DNA of 64,000 nucleotides from Clostridium yunnanense (GCF_016595795.1 NZ_JAENHN010000053.1:62001-126000), one strand, 5' to 3'; counted from the stretch's first letter, positions 20,202 through 29,556 are shown. Numbers and translations are program-made. The notes: generated from the letters alone by a model not told the origin.

Positions 20202-22730
20202 CTATATAGTATATTCTTTCCACTTATTCGAAAAAATTTCAGCAATAACACATAAACCTATAAATATAATTGACACTACTATGTCTTTTACATCCGCTTT
20301 ATATAATATCAACAATACTGCTGCAGTTATGCCTATATATACGCTAACACTTGAAATCAAAAGTCTTTTCACTCTTTCAGACATTTTCAGTTTTATATCA
20401 AAAATAACCACTGCCTTTATTAATACAAGTAGATAGAAACAAATTGTTAACATAAGTCCATAGTCTATGCCAGCTACCAGCTTACATATAACTCCAATTA
20501 AGAATGTTTCCACTAAAGCTGTACTGGCTAAATAAGTTAAACTAGGCTCTTTTTTTATATATTTATCATTAAATAAAAGACCAACAGCTAAAAGTGGAAT
20601 TGTTATTAGATTTTCTGCAGCTATCAAATAAATATCCTTTGTAAAGTTAAGATTTAATATTTTAGGTACTAGTATTGATAAAGTTTGAAGCGCTATTAAG
20701 TATTTTAGCAAGCTACTACCAAGGTATGTATTTCTTCTCAATACAATAAGTTTATTTTTTAACTCCAAAAATTTATGTAAACAATCTTCTTTTATATACA
20801 CATCTGATAACTTCTTTACCAAACTAGAGCATTTATCACCATAAGATATTCCAAGTTGAGCTGCACTTAATGATGGAAGGTCCGTTAAATTGTCTCCAAC
20901 CACCGCCACGGTATATCCATCATTTATAAACATATTTATTATCCTATTTTTCATTTCATAGGATATTCTTGAAAATACTTTTACCTTAGAAAGTACACTT
21001 ATCATCTCTTCATCACTAAGAGAATCTAATTCAACACCGGATATAACTTCGTCAATACTATTAATTAAAGATATATCGCTTGCAGTCTTTGCTGCCGCTA
21101 TTTTATTATCTTCTGTTATAAGCATAGGAGCGATATTATTCCTCTTTAAAGTTTTTATTATTTCATCACTTTCCTCAACCACTGGATTAAGAAACGCCAT
21201 TATTCCTACAAAAACTAAGTTACTTTCAATATTTTCATCTGGAGTTGGCTGATATCCAAAGCTGCGATAAGCAAATCCCATTGTTATAAGACCTTCATTA
21301 GAAAAATTGTAATCACAATTCTTTATATTTTCTATATCTTCTTCCGTTATTTCCTTTTCTACGCCTTCTTTCATTATATGAGTGCACCTACTCAAAACTT
21401 CATCTAAAGCGCCTCTTAAATTAGCTCTATAATTTTTTTCTACTTTATTTAGAGTGGTTACCATTCTTCTTTCTAAATCAAATGGAATTTCAAAAATTCT
21501 TCTTTGCTTAGTCATAAGCATGCCTTTATAAATTCCCCTGCTAGCTCCAATTCGTAGAAGAGCAACCTCTGTTATATCCCCTTTACCAGTATCATCATTA
21601 ACATTATATATGGCGTTATTACTTAACAATCCTATATTTATCATTCTTTGAAGGTTTATATCATTTTTATCCCCTTCATCTTCGTTATAAACTTTTTCAT
21701 CAGTGTACATTTTCTTTACTATCATCTTATTAATAGATATCGCTCCTATTTTTTCTAGAAATATTATATCTATCTTCTTTTGATCACTTAAAACCGAAAG
21801 ATTTATTACTTCAATTCCGTCTTGTTTTAGATGTTTTTTATATAAATATATGAAAAGTATCACTATAACTACATATCCTATGGTTTGAACAGAATACACC
21901 TCAGAAATTAATAAGTTTATATCAGGATCCTTTCCAGAAACTGCATTAATAATCAAAGCTGCAATTCCAGCTATTATTGTGGCATAAATTGTAATTGAGT
22001 TAAGCTTTTGTTCCAATTCTATGCCTAAGGTATTTTTTCTTACACCAGAGCTGTTTAGTAAAGCCATATTTTTCCCTAGTTGAGTGGTAGCTCCTGTAGC
22101 AACAACTATACCTAATCCATCGCCATGAACAACTGTACTTCCTTTGAATACTATGTTCTTCATGTCAGATAGAGAGTTAACAACTCCTTCAATCATAGTC
22201 TCATATTTTTCACTTATAAAATCTTCTCCAGTAATATTTTTCTCGTTAACTTTTAATTCTTCACTCTCAATTACTCTTATATCTGCTGGTACTAATTGAT
22301 TCTTTTTAAGAACTACAATATCCCCAACCACTAATTCTTCAGATTTTATGTCTCCTCTTATACCATTTCTTAGAACACGAGTAGATGTATAATCTAATCC
22401 ATTTAATATATTTAGTTCTTTCCTACTTTTTATAACTTCATAATATCTTACAGCCATTGTTGTTATGGCTAATAAAATTATCACACCTGCTTGTAGAAAG
22501 AAATGAAAAAAGATAAAAATTGCTGATGTAGCCAGCATTATAAAAAACCACGGTCTAAGCAGCAATTTTAGAAGTATAGTTCTTGAAGTTTGCTCTACTG
22601 ATATAGGCATTATATTTGTTCCATTTAATTCTCTTCTCTTATTTACTTCATCACTACTTAATCCTTTATTTAAATCACTTTCTAATTTATCAATCACCTT
22701 ACTCCAAGGTATGTTATACCATCTCTCCAC
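20202..22730 (-). CDS. Degenerate P-type ATPase homologue
   Basis: An 842-residue protein with the whole P-type ATPase plan: two N-terminal membrane helices, an actuator, the M3-M4 pair, phosphorylation and nucleotide domains, and six C-terminal helices. The key motifs are altered. DKTGT is E326-K-I-G-A, so the phosphorylated Asp is Glu. TGES is TGED (167-170), TGD is TED (539-541), GDGxND is GDNLTD (612-617), and the PEGL motif of M4 is missing. The reading frame is uninterrupted. It cannot be an ordinary pump and may be a regulatory or structural relic. The GTG at 22730 follows ACAGGAG. It lies between spoVAE and comEC. Confidence 0.85.
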   Translation of the reverse strand: MERWYNIPWSKVIDKLESDLNKGLSSDEVNKRRELNGTNIMPISVEQTSRTILLKLLLRPWFFIMLATSAIFIFFHFFLQAGVIILLAITTMAVRYYEVIKSRKELNILNGLDYTSTRVLRNGIRGDIKSEELVVGDIVVLKKNQLVPADIRVIESEELKVNEKNITGEDFISEKYETMIEGVVNSLSDMKNIVFKGSTVVHGDGLGIVVATGATTQLGKNMALLNSSGVRKNTLGIELEQKLNSITIYATIIAGIAALIINAVSGKDPDINLLISEVYSVQTIGYVVIVILFIYLYKKHLKQDGIEVINLSVLSDQKKIDIIFLEKIGAISINKMIVKKMYTDEKVYNEDEGDKNDINLQRMINIGLLSNNAIYNVNDDTGKGDITEVALLRIGASRGIYKGMLMTKQRRIFEIPFDLERRMVTTLNKVEKNYRANLRGALDEVLSRCTHIMKEGVEKEITEEDIENIKNCDYNFSNEGLITMGFAYRSFGYQPTPDENIESNLVFVGIMAFLNPVVEESDEIIKTLKRNNIAPMLITEDNKIAAAKTASDISLINSIDEVISGVELDSLSDEEMISVLSKVKVFSRISYEMKNRIINMFINDGYTVAVVGDNLTDLPSLSAAQLGISYGDKCSSLVKKLSDVYIKEDCLHKFLELKNKLIVLRRNTYLGSSLLKYLIALQTLSILVPKILNLNFTKDIYLIAAENLITIPLLAVGLLFNDKYIKKEPSLTYLASTALVETFLIGVICKLVAGIDYGLMLTICFYLLVLIKAVVIFDIKLKMSERVKRLLISSVSVYIGITAAVLLILYKADVKDIVVSIIFIGLCVIAEIFSNKWKEYTI

Positions 22731-22846
22731 AATTTTTGCTCCTGTCACATTTATTTGCTAGTTAATTTTCGTTTAATAGACTATCACACTTTATTACCTA
22801 TATGTAATAATAGTAAATAAACTATTCAAAATCAGCTTATATAAGC

Positions 22847-22875
22847 ATTATAACAGAGATAGTATTTCTAGTGAA
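22847..22875 (-). promoter_or_regulatory. Possible SigA promoter of P-type homologue
   Basis: TTCACT, 17 nt, TATAAT on the minus strand in the 171-bp gap after spoVAE. The -10 is perfect and the -35 matches four of six positions. It would give the ATPase homologue vegetative expression separate from spoVA. Confidence 0.4.
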
Positions 22876-22901
22876 CAAACTTATTTTCAGTAAATTCATC
22901 A

Positions 22902-23261
22902 TTAAGATTTTGTTTTGGGATTAAATATTAACCCCATTATATAACCAAAGAATATTGCTGCAGTTATTCCTCCAGCTGTTCCTTTTATCCCTCCGGTAAA
23001 AGCACCTAATATACCTTTTTCTTTTACTTCTTTAATAGCAGCTTTGGATAGTGAATTTCCAAAGCCAGGTAAAGGTACAGTAGCACCCGCTCCTCCTATA
23101 TCTATAAGTTTGTCATATACATTAAATGCTCCAAGTATAGCTCCAATAGTAACAAATGCCACCAATATTCTTGCTGGTGTAAGTTTTGTCTTATCCATTA
23201 GTATCTGAGCTACTACACACATGGTTCCTCCTATTACAAATGCATATATATATTCACTCAT
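22902..23261 (-). CDS. spoVAE: Stage V sporulation protein AE
   Basis: A 119-residue membrane protein with four hydrophobic segments. It carries the family pattern GAGATVPLPGFGNSLSKAAIK and the related GILGAFTGGIKGTAGGITAA. It is part of the SpoVA apparatus that moves dipicolinic acid into the forespore and out at germination. The start overlaps the end of spoVAD by 4 nt. It is homologous to SpoVAC upstream, which has the matching GAGTVVPITGFANS. Confidence 0.94.
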   Translation of the reverse strand: MSEYIYAFVIGGTMCVVAQILMDKTKLTPARILVAFVTIGAILGAFNVYDKLIDIGGAGATVPLPGFGNSLSKAAIKEVKEKGILGAFTGGIKGTAGGITAAIFFGYIMGLIFNPKTKS

Positions 23262-24316
23262 TGCTGTATATCCTCCTGATTACTGTCAGATGGTAGACTA
23301 TCATACTCAATAGCTACCGCATGAGCTATTCCTGGAATTGATTCTCCCTGAAGTGAGGTTGTTGTACTCATAAGAGCACCAGTTGAAACCAATAGTAATT
23401 TTTTTATTTCTCCTTTTAACATCTTTTTATAAAAGTATCCACAGGTCACTACTGCTGAGCACCCACACCCACTAGCTCCAGAGTTAGTCTTTTGTCTCTC
23501 GTTATCATATATAACGGAACCACAGTCTACATAAACATCTCTTATATCATAACCATATTCTAGTAGCAACTTACTTGTTATTTCTTTGCCAACAAGGCCT
23601 AAATCTCCAGTAGCTATTATGTCATAGTCTTCAGGAGTTCTACCAGTGTCTTGGAAATGTCTGTAAATTGTATCGACTGCTGCCGGTGCCATAGCAGCAC
23701 CCATATTGGAAGCATCCTTTATTCCGTAATCCTTAACTAATCCAGTAGTAACATATGTCACTGCAGGTTTGTTTCCACTGTGTGATAGTAACATAGCACC
23801 AGCACCTGTAACAGTCCATTGTGCTAACTCTGATCTCTGCGAACCATATTCAAGAGGAAATCTAAATTGTCGTTCTGCCGCACTAAAATGCGAAGATGTC
23901 GATGCAATTACGTTTTCTGCATATCCTCCATCCATAATTAGCGATGCAAGTCCAATAGACTCAGCCATTGTTGAACAGGCTCCATACAACCCTACAAAGG
24001 GGATATTTATATCTCTTGCCGCAAAACTTGATGAAGCTAATTGATTAAGTAGATCTCCTGCAAAAAGATAATCGATGTCTTCTTCTTTTAAACCTGCTTT
24101 TTCTATAGTTTCTTTTATAGCTGTGTACATCATCGATGTCTCAGCCTTTTCAAAAGTTTCCATGCCATTGGTATCATCACTCAGTACTATATCAAAATAA
24201 TCCTTTAATGGTCCATCGCCTTCCTTAGGTCCAACAATACTTGTAGTACATATTATTTTGGGCGGATTATCAAGTTTTACTGTCTGCTTTCCTACCTTTT
24301 TATGTGCATTTTTCAT
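23258..24316 (-). CDS. spoVAD: Stage V sporulation protein AD
   Basis: A 352-residue soluble protein of the thiolase-like fold typical of SpoVAD, the DPA-binding subunit. Recognisable parts are FVGLYGACSTMAESIGLAS near the middle and GASGCGCSAVVTCGYFY near residue 285. Length is normal. It is 54 nt after spoVAC and overlaps spoVAE by 4 nt. Confidence 0.96.
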   Translation of the reverse strand: MKNAHKKVGKQTVKLDNPPKIICTTSIVGPKEGDGPLKDYFDIVLSDDTNGMETFEKAETSMMYTAIKETIEKAGLKEEDIDYLFAGDLLNQLASSSFAARDINIPFVGLYGACSTMAESIGLASLIMDGGYAENVIASTSSHFSAAERQFRFPLEYGSQRSELAQWTVTGAGAMLLSHSGNKPAVTYVTTGLVKDYGIKDASNMGAAMAPAAVDTIYRHFQDTGRTPEDYDIIATGDLGLVGKEITSKLLLEYGYDIRDVYVDCGSVIYDNERQKTNSGASGCGCSAVVTCGYFYKKMLKGEIKKLLLVSTGALMSTTTSLQGESIPGIAHAVAIEYDSLPSDSNQEDIQQ

Positions 24317-24370
24317 AGTTATCCCTCACTTTTTATGACTTTAACCATTTGATTATACAAATTCAATTTT

Positions 24371-24829
24371 TCAATAAAACAAATCAATTATATAGTAGAC
24401 TATCCCTACTATTACAGAGGTACCTATTCCATACACTAGTACTGGACCAGCTATAGTAAACATTTTTGCTGCAAGCCCGAAAATGAAGCCTTCCTTCTTA
24501 AATTCAATTGCCGGTGAAACTATAGAATTGGCGAATCCTGTTATAGGAACCACAGTCCCTGCTCCTGCAAATGCTGCTATTTTGTCATATATTCCTACAC
24601 CCGTTAACAACGCTCCTATAAATACCATTATTATAGCTACCCAGGTAGCTGTATCGTCTTTAGCCACACCCCAGGATGTAAGTGTATTAGAAAAGAACTC
24701 ACCAATATCACAAATAATACCACCTACAATAAAAGCATTTATGCAGTTTCTTAATAATTTTGGCTTAGGTTCAGATTCCTTTGACAGCTGATCAAACCTT
24801 TTCTTTATCTTCTCCTCTTTTGCTTCCAT
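24371..24829 (-). CDS. spoVAC: Stage V sporulation protein AC
   Basis: A 152-residue membrane protein with a charged N-terminal 20 residues and four hydrophobic segments, including GAGTVVPITGFANSIVSPAI. SpoVAC of Bacillus acts as a mechanosensitive channel for DPA. It is first of the spoVAC-AD-AE operon, directly after the sigF terminator, with GGGAG before the ATG. SigG control is expected from the family; I could not assign the promoter in the 263-bp gap. Confidence 0.94.
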   Translation of the reverse strand: MEAKEEKIKKRFDQLSKESEPKPKLLRNCINAFIVGGIICDIGEFFSNTLTSWGVAKDDTATWVAIIMVFIGALLTGVGIYDKIAAFAGAGTVVPITGFANSIVSPAIEFKKEGFIFGLAAKMFTIAGPVLVYGIGTSVIVGIVYYIIDLFY

Positions 24830-25061
24830 ATGCTCCCTTCTTCCTTCGTAATTTTTTATATTATTTACTAATGCAATCTATAAAAAATAAATAGGCGTAG
24901 ATATATTTACTTATCTTTTATTATAAAATTTCACTATATTTAAATTTGTAACTATATTTTGTGGAGTTATAGAATATTTATAAGCACCAAAATTTAGTTT
25001 CCTAAAAATGTAAAAATAAAAACCGCCAATTTTCCTTATAGTACTTTGAAAGCATTTAAAC

Positions 25062-25096
25062 AAAAAAAAAACGGTGGTTATCCATCCGTTTTTTAA
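25062..25096 (-). terminator. Terminator of spoIIA operon
   Basis: AAAAAACGG-TGG (left) pairs with CCATCCGTTTTTT (right) with one bulge and a TTAT loop; on the minus strand it runs into T residues. The sigF stop codon lies inside the stem. Confidence 0.85.
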
Positions 25097-25851
25097 AATT
25101 CAGATAATTTTTTTCGCATTTGCTGAAGTACTTTCTTCTCAATCCTCGAAACTTGTACTTGGCTAATCCCAAGCATCTTTGCTACCTGTATTTGAGTCTT
25201 GTCTTTAAAATACCTAAGAAGTATTATCTGTCTTGATTTTGGCTCTAAACTCTTTAAGGCTTCCTTTAAAGCTAACCTGTCTACCATTTCTGCGTCTTCT
25301 TCACCATTTTCAGCTATCTTATCGATTAATAATACTGGTGATCCATCATCTTGATGTATTGTATCATACAGATATTGCATACTATTAGCTGATTCCAAAG
25401 CAAACACTATTTCTTCTTTGTCTACTCCTGAATACTCTGCTAATTCTTCAATAGTAGGCTCTCTGTCCAACTTTTTCGAAAGCTCTTCTCTACTAAAGTG
25501 AAGTTTTCTTGCTAAGGTTTTTGTATTTCTAGATACTTTTATAAAACCATCATCTCTTAAAAATCTCTTTATCTCTCCCATAATCATCGGTACAGCATAT
25601 GTTGAGAATTTCACATTGAAGGAATCATCAAAATTGTTGATAGCCTTTACAAGCCCTATAGATCCTATCTGAAATATGTCTTCATAATCATAGCCTCTAT
25701 TAAGAAACTTTCTGCTAATAGATGAAACTAAAGGCATATTAATCTCAATAAGTCTATTCATTGCTTCTGTACTGCCTTTTTTTGCCTGCCTTATAAGTTC
25801 TGCATTGTCATCATAATTGAACTCTTCTCTTTTAAAATTATTATATTCCAT
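25093..25851 (-). CDS. sigF: Forespore sigma factor SigF
   Basis: A 252-residue SigB/SigF-type sigma factor. Region 2 holds EDIFQIGSIGLVKAINNFD and region 4 the helix-turn-helix TQIQVAKMLGISQVQVSRIE. It is the first forespore-specific sigma factor, held inactive by SpoIIAB. It is third of the spoIIAA-spoIIAB-sigF operon, 10 nt after spoIIAB. Confidence 0.97.
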   Translation of the reverse strand: MEYNNFKREEFNYDDNAELIRQAKKGSTEAMNRLIEINMPLVSSISRKFLNRGYDYEDIFQIGSIGLVKAINNFDDSFNVKFSTYAVPMIMGEIKRFLRDDGFIKVSRNTKTLARKLHFSREELSKKLDREPTIEELAEYSGVDKEEIVFALESANSMQYLYDTIHQDDGSPVLLIDKIAENGEEDAEMVDRLALKEALKSLEPKSRQIILLRYFKDKTQIQVAKMLGISQVQVSRIEKKVLQQMRKKLSEF

Positions 25852-25861
25852 AGATTATCAC

Positions 25862-26293
25862 CTAACCTACAGAGTTGAATTTCTTTTTCATTACTATCTT
25901 AGTTCCTTTTACTCCATTGCTAAATACCTCTAAAGAGTCCATAAAAGTCTCCATAACAGTAAATCCCATACCTGATCTTTCTAAATCAGGTCTAGAAGTA
26001 TACAGTGGCTGCATTGCTACATTTAAGTCTTTAATTCCAGTTCCAGTATCTTCAATTATGATGGTAGCTTCACTCCCCTCCAATATGGTTTCTATACTGA
26101 CTATTCCATCTTCCTTTTCTTCATAGCCATGAATTATTGAGTTGGTTACAGCTTCTGATACAGCAGTTTTGACATCACTTAATTCTTCTATTGTTGGGTC
26201 AAGTTGAGATATAAAGGCAGCTACAGCAACTCTTGCAAAACCCTCATTTTGAGATTTACTTAAAAATTCTATCTTCATTTTATTTCCTTCCAC
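25862..26293 (-). CDS. spoIIAB: Anti-sigma F factor / kinase SpoIIAB
   Basis: A 143-residue GHKL-fold serine kinase and anti-sigma factor. The N box is [14 protein letters not shown] and the G1 box DTGTGI. It binds SigF and phosphorylates SpoIIAA. There are two candidate starts: GTG at 26293 behind AAGGGGG, and ATG at 26278 behind GGAAGGAAA. The GTG gives an N-terminus closest in length to known SpoIIAB. It begins 15 nt after spoIIAA. Confidence 0.96.
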   Translation of the reverse strand: MEGNKMKIEFLSKSQNEGFARVAVAAFISQLDPTIEELSDVKTAVSEAVTNSIIHGYEEKEDGIVSIETILEGSEATIIIEDTGTGIKDLNVAMQPLYTSRPDLERSGMGFTVMETFMDSLEVFSNGVKGTKIVMKKKFNSVG

Positions 26294-26308
26294 GTTAATT
26301 CCCCCTTG

Positions 26309-26644
26309 TTAAATGCATTTAATAGCATCGTCTATGCTTTCGTAAGAATTAATAATTTTGAACATACCCGATAATTCAAATACTCTCTTTACATTCTTAT
26401 TTGCTGCCACTACACTTACTTTACCATTTCTCATTAAAAGTCTTTTATATCTTCCTATAACCATCCCTATTCCTGAACTATCCATAAAAGTTACCCTAGA
26501 AAAATCAAAGACAAGACTTTTCACTCCATCTCTATCAATTCTATCATCAACTTTCACTCTTATTTCCTCTGCACTATGATGGTCTAATTCACCTGTTAGT
26601 GCCACTATCAAATTATCTTCAACTTTTTTAAAATTTAAATCCAT
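26309..26644 (-). CDS. spoIIAA: Anti-anti-sigma factor SpoIIAA
   Basis: A 111-residue STAS-domain protein. The phosphorylation loop is FMDSSGIG, with Ser57 the expected target of SpoIIAB. When dephosphorylated by SpoIIE it frees SigF. ATG at 26644 gives the normal N-terminus. Its Shine-Dalgarno is unusually far away (26 nt) and is brought near by a hairpin (see 26649-26679). First gene of the spoIIA operon. Confidence 0.97.
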   Translation of the reverse strand: MDLNFKKVEDNLIVALTGELDHHSAEEIRVKVDDRIDRDGVKSLVFDFSRVTFMDSSGIGMVIGRYKRLLMRNGKVSVVAANKNVKRVFELSGMFKIINSYESIDDAIKCI

Positions 26645-26648
26645 AAAA

Positions 26649-26679
26649 ATTACTCTAAAATAGAGTAATTCACCTCCTT
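26649..26679 (-). promoter_or_regulatory. spoIIAA SD separated by a hairpin
   Basis: The strong site AAGGAGGTG is at 26671-26679, but the ATG is at 26644. Between them ATTACTC (26663-26669 on RNA sense) and GAGTAAT (26649-26655) form a 7-bp stem with a 7-nt loop. Folding this 21-nt hairpin would reduce the effective spacing to 5 nt. No in-frame ATG, GTG or TTG occurs between the site and the ATG. Confidence 0.7.
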
Positions 26680-26716
26680 AGCTATTTTGCCAATTTAGTT
26701 TCCTTCTTTTTCCATA

Positions 26717-26746
26717 ATTCTATCATAAAAATTTGTACTAAGTCAA
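26717..26746 (-). promoter_or_regulatory. Possible spoIIA promoter
   Basis: TTGACT, 18 nt, TAGAAT on the minus strand. The spoIIA operon is under SigH and Spo0A in Bacillus; the same -10 region also reads ATAGAATTA, which fits the SigH -10 pattern, but no matching SigH -35 was seen. The assignment to a sigma factor is open. The rest of the 317-bp gap upstream holds only the terminator at 26915-26941. Confidence 0.4.
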
Positions 26747-26914
26747 ACATATTTATCATATATTTCTATTTTATGGTATTTTTTAATATAAACATCATTA
26801 TTACCACCACTAGTAAGGACTATAAAAATAATTATTATCTTTCTGCGTATAAGGCAAGTTTTTTTCGATTTTACTTTATGAGTGATTTGAGTTCATGCTT
26901 TATTCGTCTACAGT

Positions 26915-26941
26915 AAAAAAGAGAGGCAATTCACCTCTCTT
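26915..26941 (-). terminator. Terminator of the Lon-like gene
   Basis: AAGAGAGG (26919-26926) pairs with CCTCTCTT (26934-26941); on the minus strand a run of six T follows. It is 21 nt past the stop and isolates the protease gene from spoIIA. Confidence 0.9.
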
Positions 26942-26961
26942 CCTCACTGTAACATATACCA

Positions 26962-29256
26962 TTATTTTACTTTATTATACAATTCTATTTCACTTTTTAT
27001 TGAACTCAAGATATCTTCTAAGGTACAATTCTCATCAGCCATAAGAATTTGAATAGCATCATTTATATCATTTATAGCATAAAGGTGGAATTCACCGTTT
27101 TCTATAGATTTTTCCACTTCACTATTCAGTATAATATCATTTACATTAGATGCTGGTATGATTACACCTTTGCCATAAACCGTATCAATATTTTTACAGA
27201 CCTTATAAAATCCTTCTATCTTTTCATTAACTCCACCTATAGGCTGTACTTCTCCAAATTGGTTTAAGGAGCCTGTTACAGCTATATTTTGTTTTATAGG
27301 TATCTTACTAACCGCTGAGATCATACACACTAACTCAGCTATAGATGCACTGTCTCCCTCAAGCATTCCATAAGTCTGTTCAAAGCTCACATGAAAATCA
27401 ACAGGAATTCTAGAATAAGGATCTATAAGATTATTTAATAGACCTCTTAAAATATCAATGGATTTTGCGTGTATATTACCGCTTAGATTACTTTCTCTAT
27501 GCACATCTACAATTCTTCCTACACCCTTATAACATATGCAAGTTATTCTAGTAGGCTTACCAAAGCTGTAATAGCCTGTATCTAAAACTGATAGACCATT
27601 TATACTTCCAATTACCTTTGATTTTACATCAATTAGCATCTTTCTTTCTTTAAACATTTCAATTATTTCTTTTTCTACCAGTTGTTCATTATAAGCTACT
27701 TCAAGTATCTCTTTACGTCCTATTACTCTTTTATCAATTTTCTTTGCCATATTATTTGCTAATATAAGTATTCTTCCTATCTCTTCATCATCGATAAATA
27801 TCTTATGCTTATCTTGAGCTTTTCTTGATAGAAATTTCCCTATTTCATTAACCGCTTCGCTACTTATATTCAACAAATTATTTTTTGTTTTAATTTCATC
27901 TATCATGCTAGATAAAGAGTTTTTCACTTCTTCATTTATGACTACATAAGGATTATATTCAGCTTTTATTTTGAAGAGGTTCTTAAAATCTTCATCATAA
28001 GTGTATAAAGTATCATAGGTCTCACTATCCCCTATTATTATAATCTTCAAATTTATATCAATTGGTATTGGCTTCATACCATTTAGGGCTAGGAACTCCA
28101 AATAGCCTCTATTATAATCATAGCTTACTTTATTACTCATAAGAGTTTTTCTCAAATAATAATAACTTCCAGCATTATTTATAAGTGAACTTGCCCTAAC
28201 TATTAAACACCCTTCATTAGCATTTAATAATGAACCTGCTGTGATAAGTGATACATCTGTTGAATAAACTCCATTATGATTTTCATAATCAATGCTTCCA
28301 ATCAAATTATTTACACTTGGATCCTCTTCGAATATAACTTTAGGATATCTTACATCCTTATTATCAACTAGAAGATTGATATTATTTCTATTTACTATTT
28401 CCTCTATCTTCTCCATATCTTCTTCATAGTTCATAGAGTAATTTCCGATAGTTTCCTCTTCTATTAGACTACAGACATTATTTAAATAATCTAAAGCTTC
28501 CTTCTCTTCTATAAACTCTTTAAATATATCTTCCTTTATATCTTTTGACTGTTCGTCCAAATAACTTTTAAATATCCTCTTTATCTTATCTATAGAGCTT
28601 AATTCAATATCTTTTAACTGCTCCAAGACATCTTCTGCTCCAGTTTTAAGCTTACTTGCCTTTGTTACAATTTGTTCCTTTGAATTTTGTTCTAACCCAT
28701 CATACTCTTTTTCTGTCATGGCTTCTCCCTCTTTTAGAGGTATAAATGCAAATCCATTGGTAGTGGCTTTTACATCAAATCCTTCATTCTTAGCCATTTG
28801 AACAAGCTCTTCAATATAATCTGTTCTCTTTCTCTGTATTTCCTCTATTATTGCTTCTTTTTCTTTATTTGATGATGAGTTATAAAAATTAAATATTTTC
28901 TCTAGATAAAAGTCTTTGATTGCATCTAATCTCTCTTTGAATTTCTTTCCTTTACCATTGGCAATAAACAATGGAGCAGGATATCTAGGATCTTCTAGCG
29001 TTACATAACAAATATCCTTTGGACATGACCTACTGCTAAAGCTATCTTCAATAAAATTAATTATATTTTCAAGTTTTTCTTTTGAAAATAGATCTATAAG
29101 ATAAACATTAAATCCCTCTTTCTCTATTTGTAAAGCTGCTTCAATATTCTTATAGACCTCAGTATATTCTGGTATAAACTTCTTATCCTCTGTTCTAGAT
29201 AATCGATTAAAATCTACATTATAAACGACCTCTTGTGGAGTTAACTCTCTCTTCAT
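26962..29256 (-). CDS. Lon-family protease lacking a P-loop
   Basis: A 764-residue protein of the AAA_32/Lon-protease type. The C-terminal domain has the Ser/Lys dyad, S636 in GDSAS and K679 in GGVNEKIEG, 43 residues apart as in E. coli Lon. The N-terminal region aligns by eye with AAA_32 proteins, but where a GxxGxGK P-loop is expected (residues 52-64) it reads YLIDLFSKEKLEN. The Walker B position (EGCLIVRAS) also lacks acidic residues. It may be an ATP-independent protease comparable to the LonC group. The ATG has only a weak site (GAGTGGGA). It stands alone upstream of spoIIA. Confidence 0.87.
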   Translation of the reverse strand: MKRELTPQEVVYNVDFNRLSRTEDKKFIPEYTEVYKNIEAALQIEKEGFNVYLIDLFSKEKLENIINFIEDSFSSRSCPKDICYVTLEDPRYPAPLFIANGKGKKFKERLDAIKDFYLEKIFNFYNSSSNKEKEAIIEEIQRKRTDYIEELVQMAKNEGFDVKATTNGFAFIPLKEGEAMTEKEYDGLEQNSKEQIVTKASKLKTGAEDVLEQLKDIELSSIDKIKRIFKSYLDEQSKDIKEDIFKEFIEEKEALDYLNNVCSLIEEETIGNYSMNYEEDMEKIEEIVNRNNINLLVDNKDVRYPKVIFEEDPSVNNLIGSIDYENHNGVYSTDVSLITAGSLLNANEGCLIVRASSLINNAGSYYYLRKTLMSNKVSYDYNRGYLEFLALNGMKPIPIDINLKIIIIGDSETYDTLYTYDEDFKNLFKIKAEYNPYVVINEEVKNSLSSMIDEIKTKNNLLNISSEAVNEIGKFLSRKAQDKHKIFIDDEEIGRILILANNMAKKIDKRVIGRKEILEVAYNEQLVEKEIIEMFKERKMLIDVKSKVIGSINGLSVLDTGYYSFGKPTRITCICYKGVGRIVDVHRESNLSGNIHAKSIDILRGLLNNLIDPYSRIPVDFHVSFEQTYGMLEGDSASIAELVCMISAVSKIPIKQNIAVTGSLNQFGEVQPIGGVNEKIEGFYKVCKNIDTVYGKGVIIPASNVNDIILNSEVEKSIENGEFHLYAINDINDAIQILMADENCTLEDILSSIKSEIELYNKVK

Positions 29257-29410
29257 AACGTCCCACTCAAAAATTGCAAAAGTTAATCTTTCCCCAATTT
29301 ATTAGAGCAGTTCCCTCCTCTATAAAGTAATTTACTATATTAATATTCTATTTTTTTAATTTTAGGTATAAAATTTTTAAATATATTTCATCAAGTTTCA
29401 TCAAAATATG

Positions 29411-29448
29411 AAAAAGGTATAGATTATTACACATAATCTATACCTTTT
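29411..29448 (-). terminator. Terminator downstream of deoC
   Basis: A perfect 15-bp stem, 29412-29426 with 29434-29448, around a 7-nt loop, ending in T residues on the minus strand. It lies about 110 bp past the deoC stop. The rest of the gap from 29257 to 29556 holds an orphan GAGGAGGGAA sequence near 29316 and nothing else recognisable. Confidence 0.85.
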
Positions 29449-29556
29449 AATAAATTTTATAATTAGATTTATTTTCTAATCCTCAGATTATAATTAATTA
29501 GAATTTTAAAAATAGCTTTAAGACTAAAATTACACATCTCTATATGTAGCTATATC

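Noticed and set aside
26663-26679. GGTGAATTA as a SigH -10 upstream of spoIIAA
   Set aside because: It fits the consensus, but overlaps the Shine-Dalgarno; a transcript starting there would lose the ribosome site, and there is no -35.
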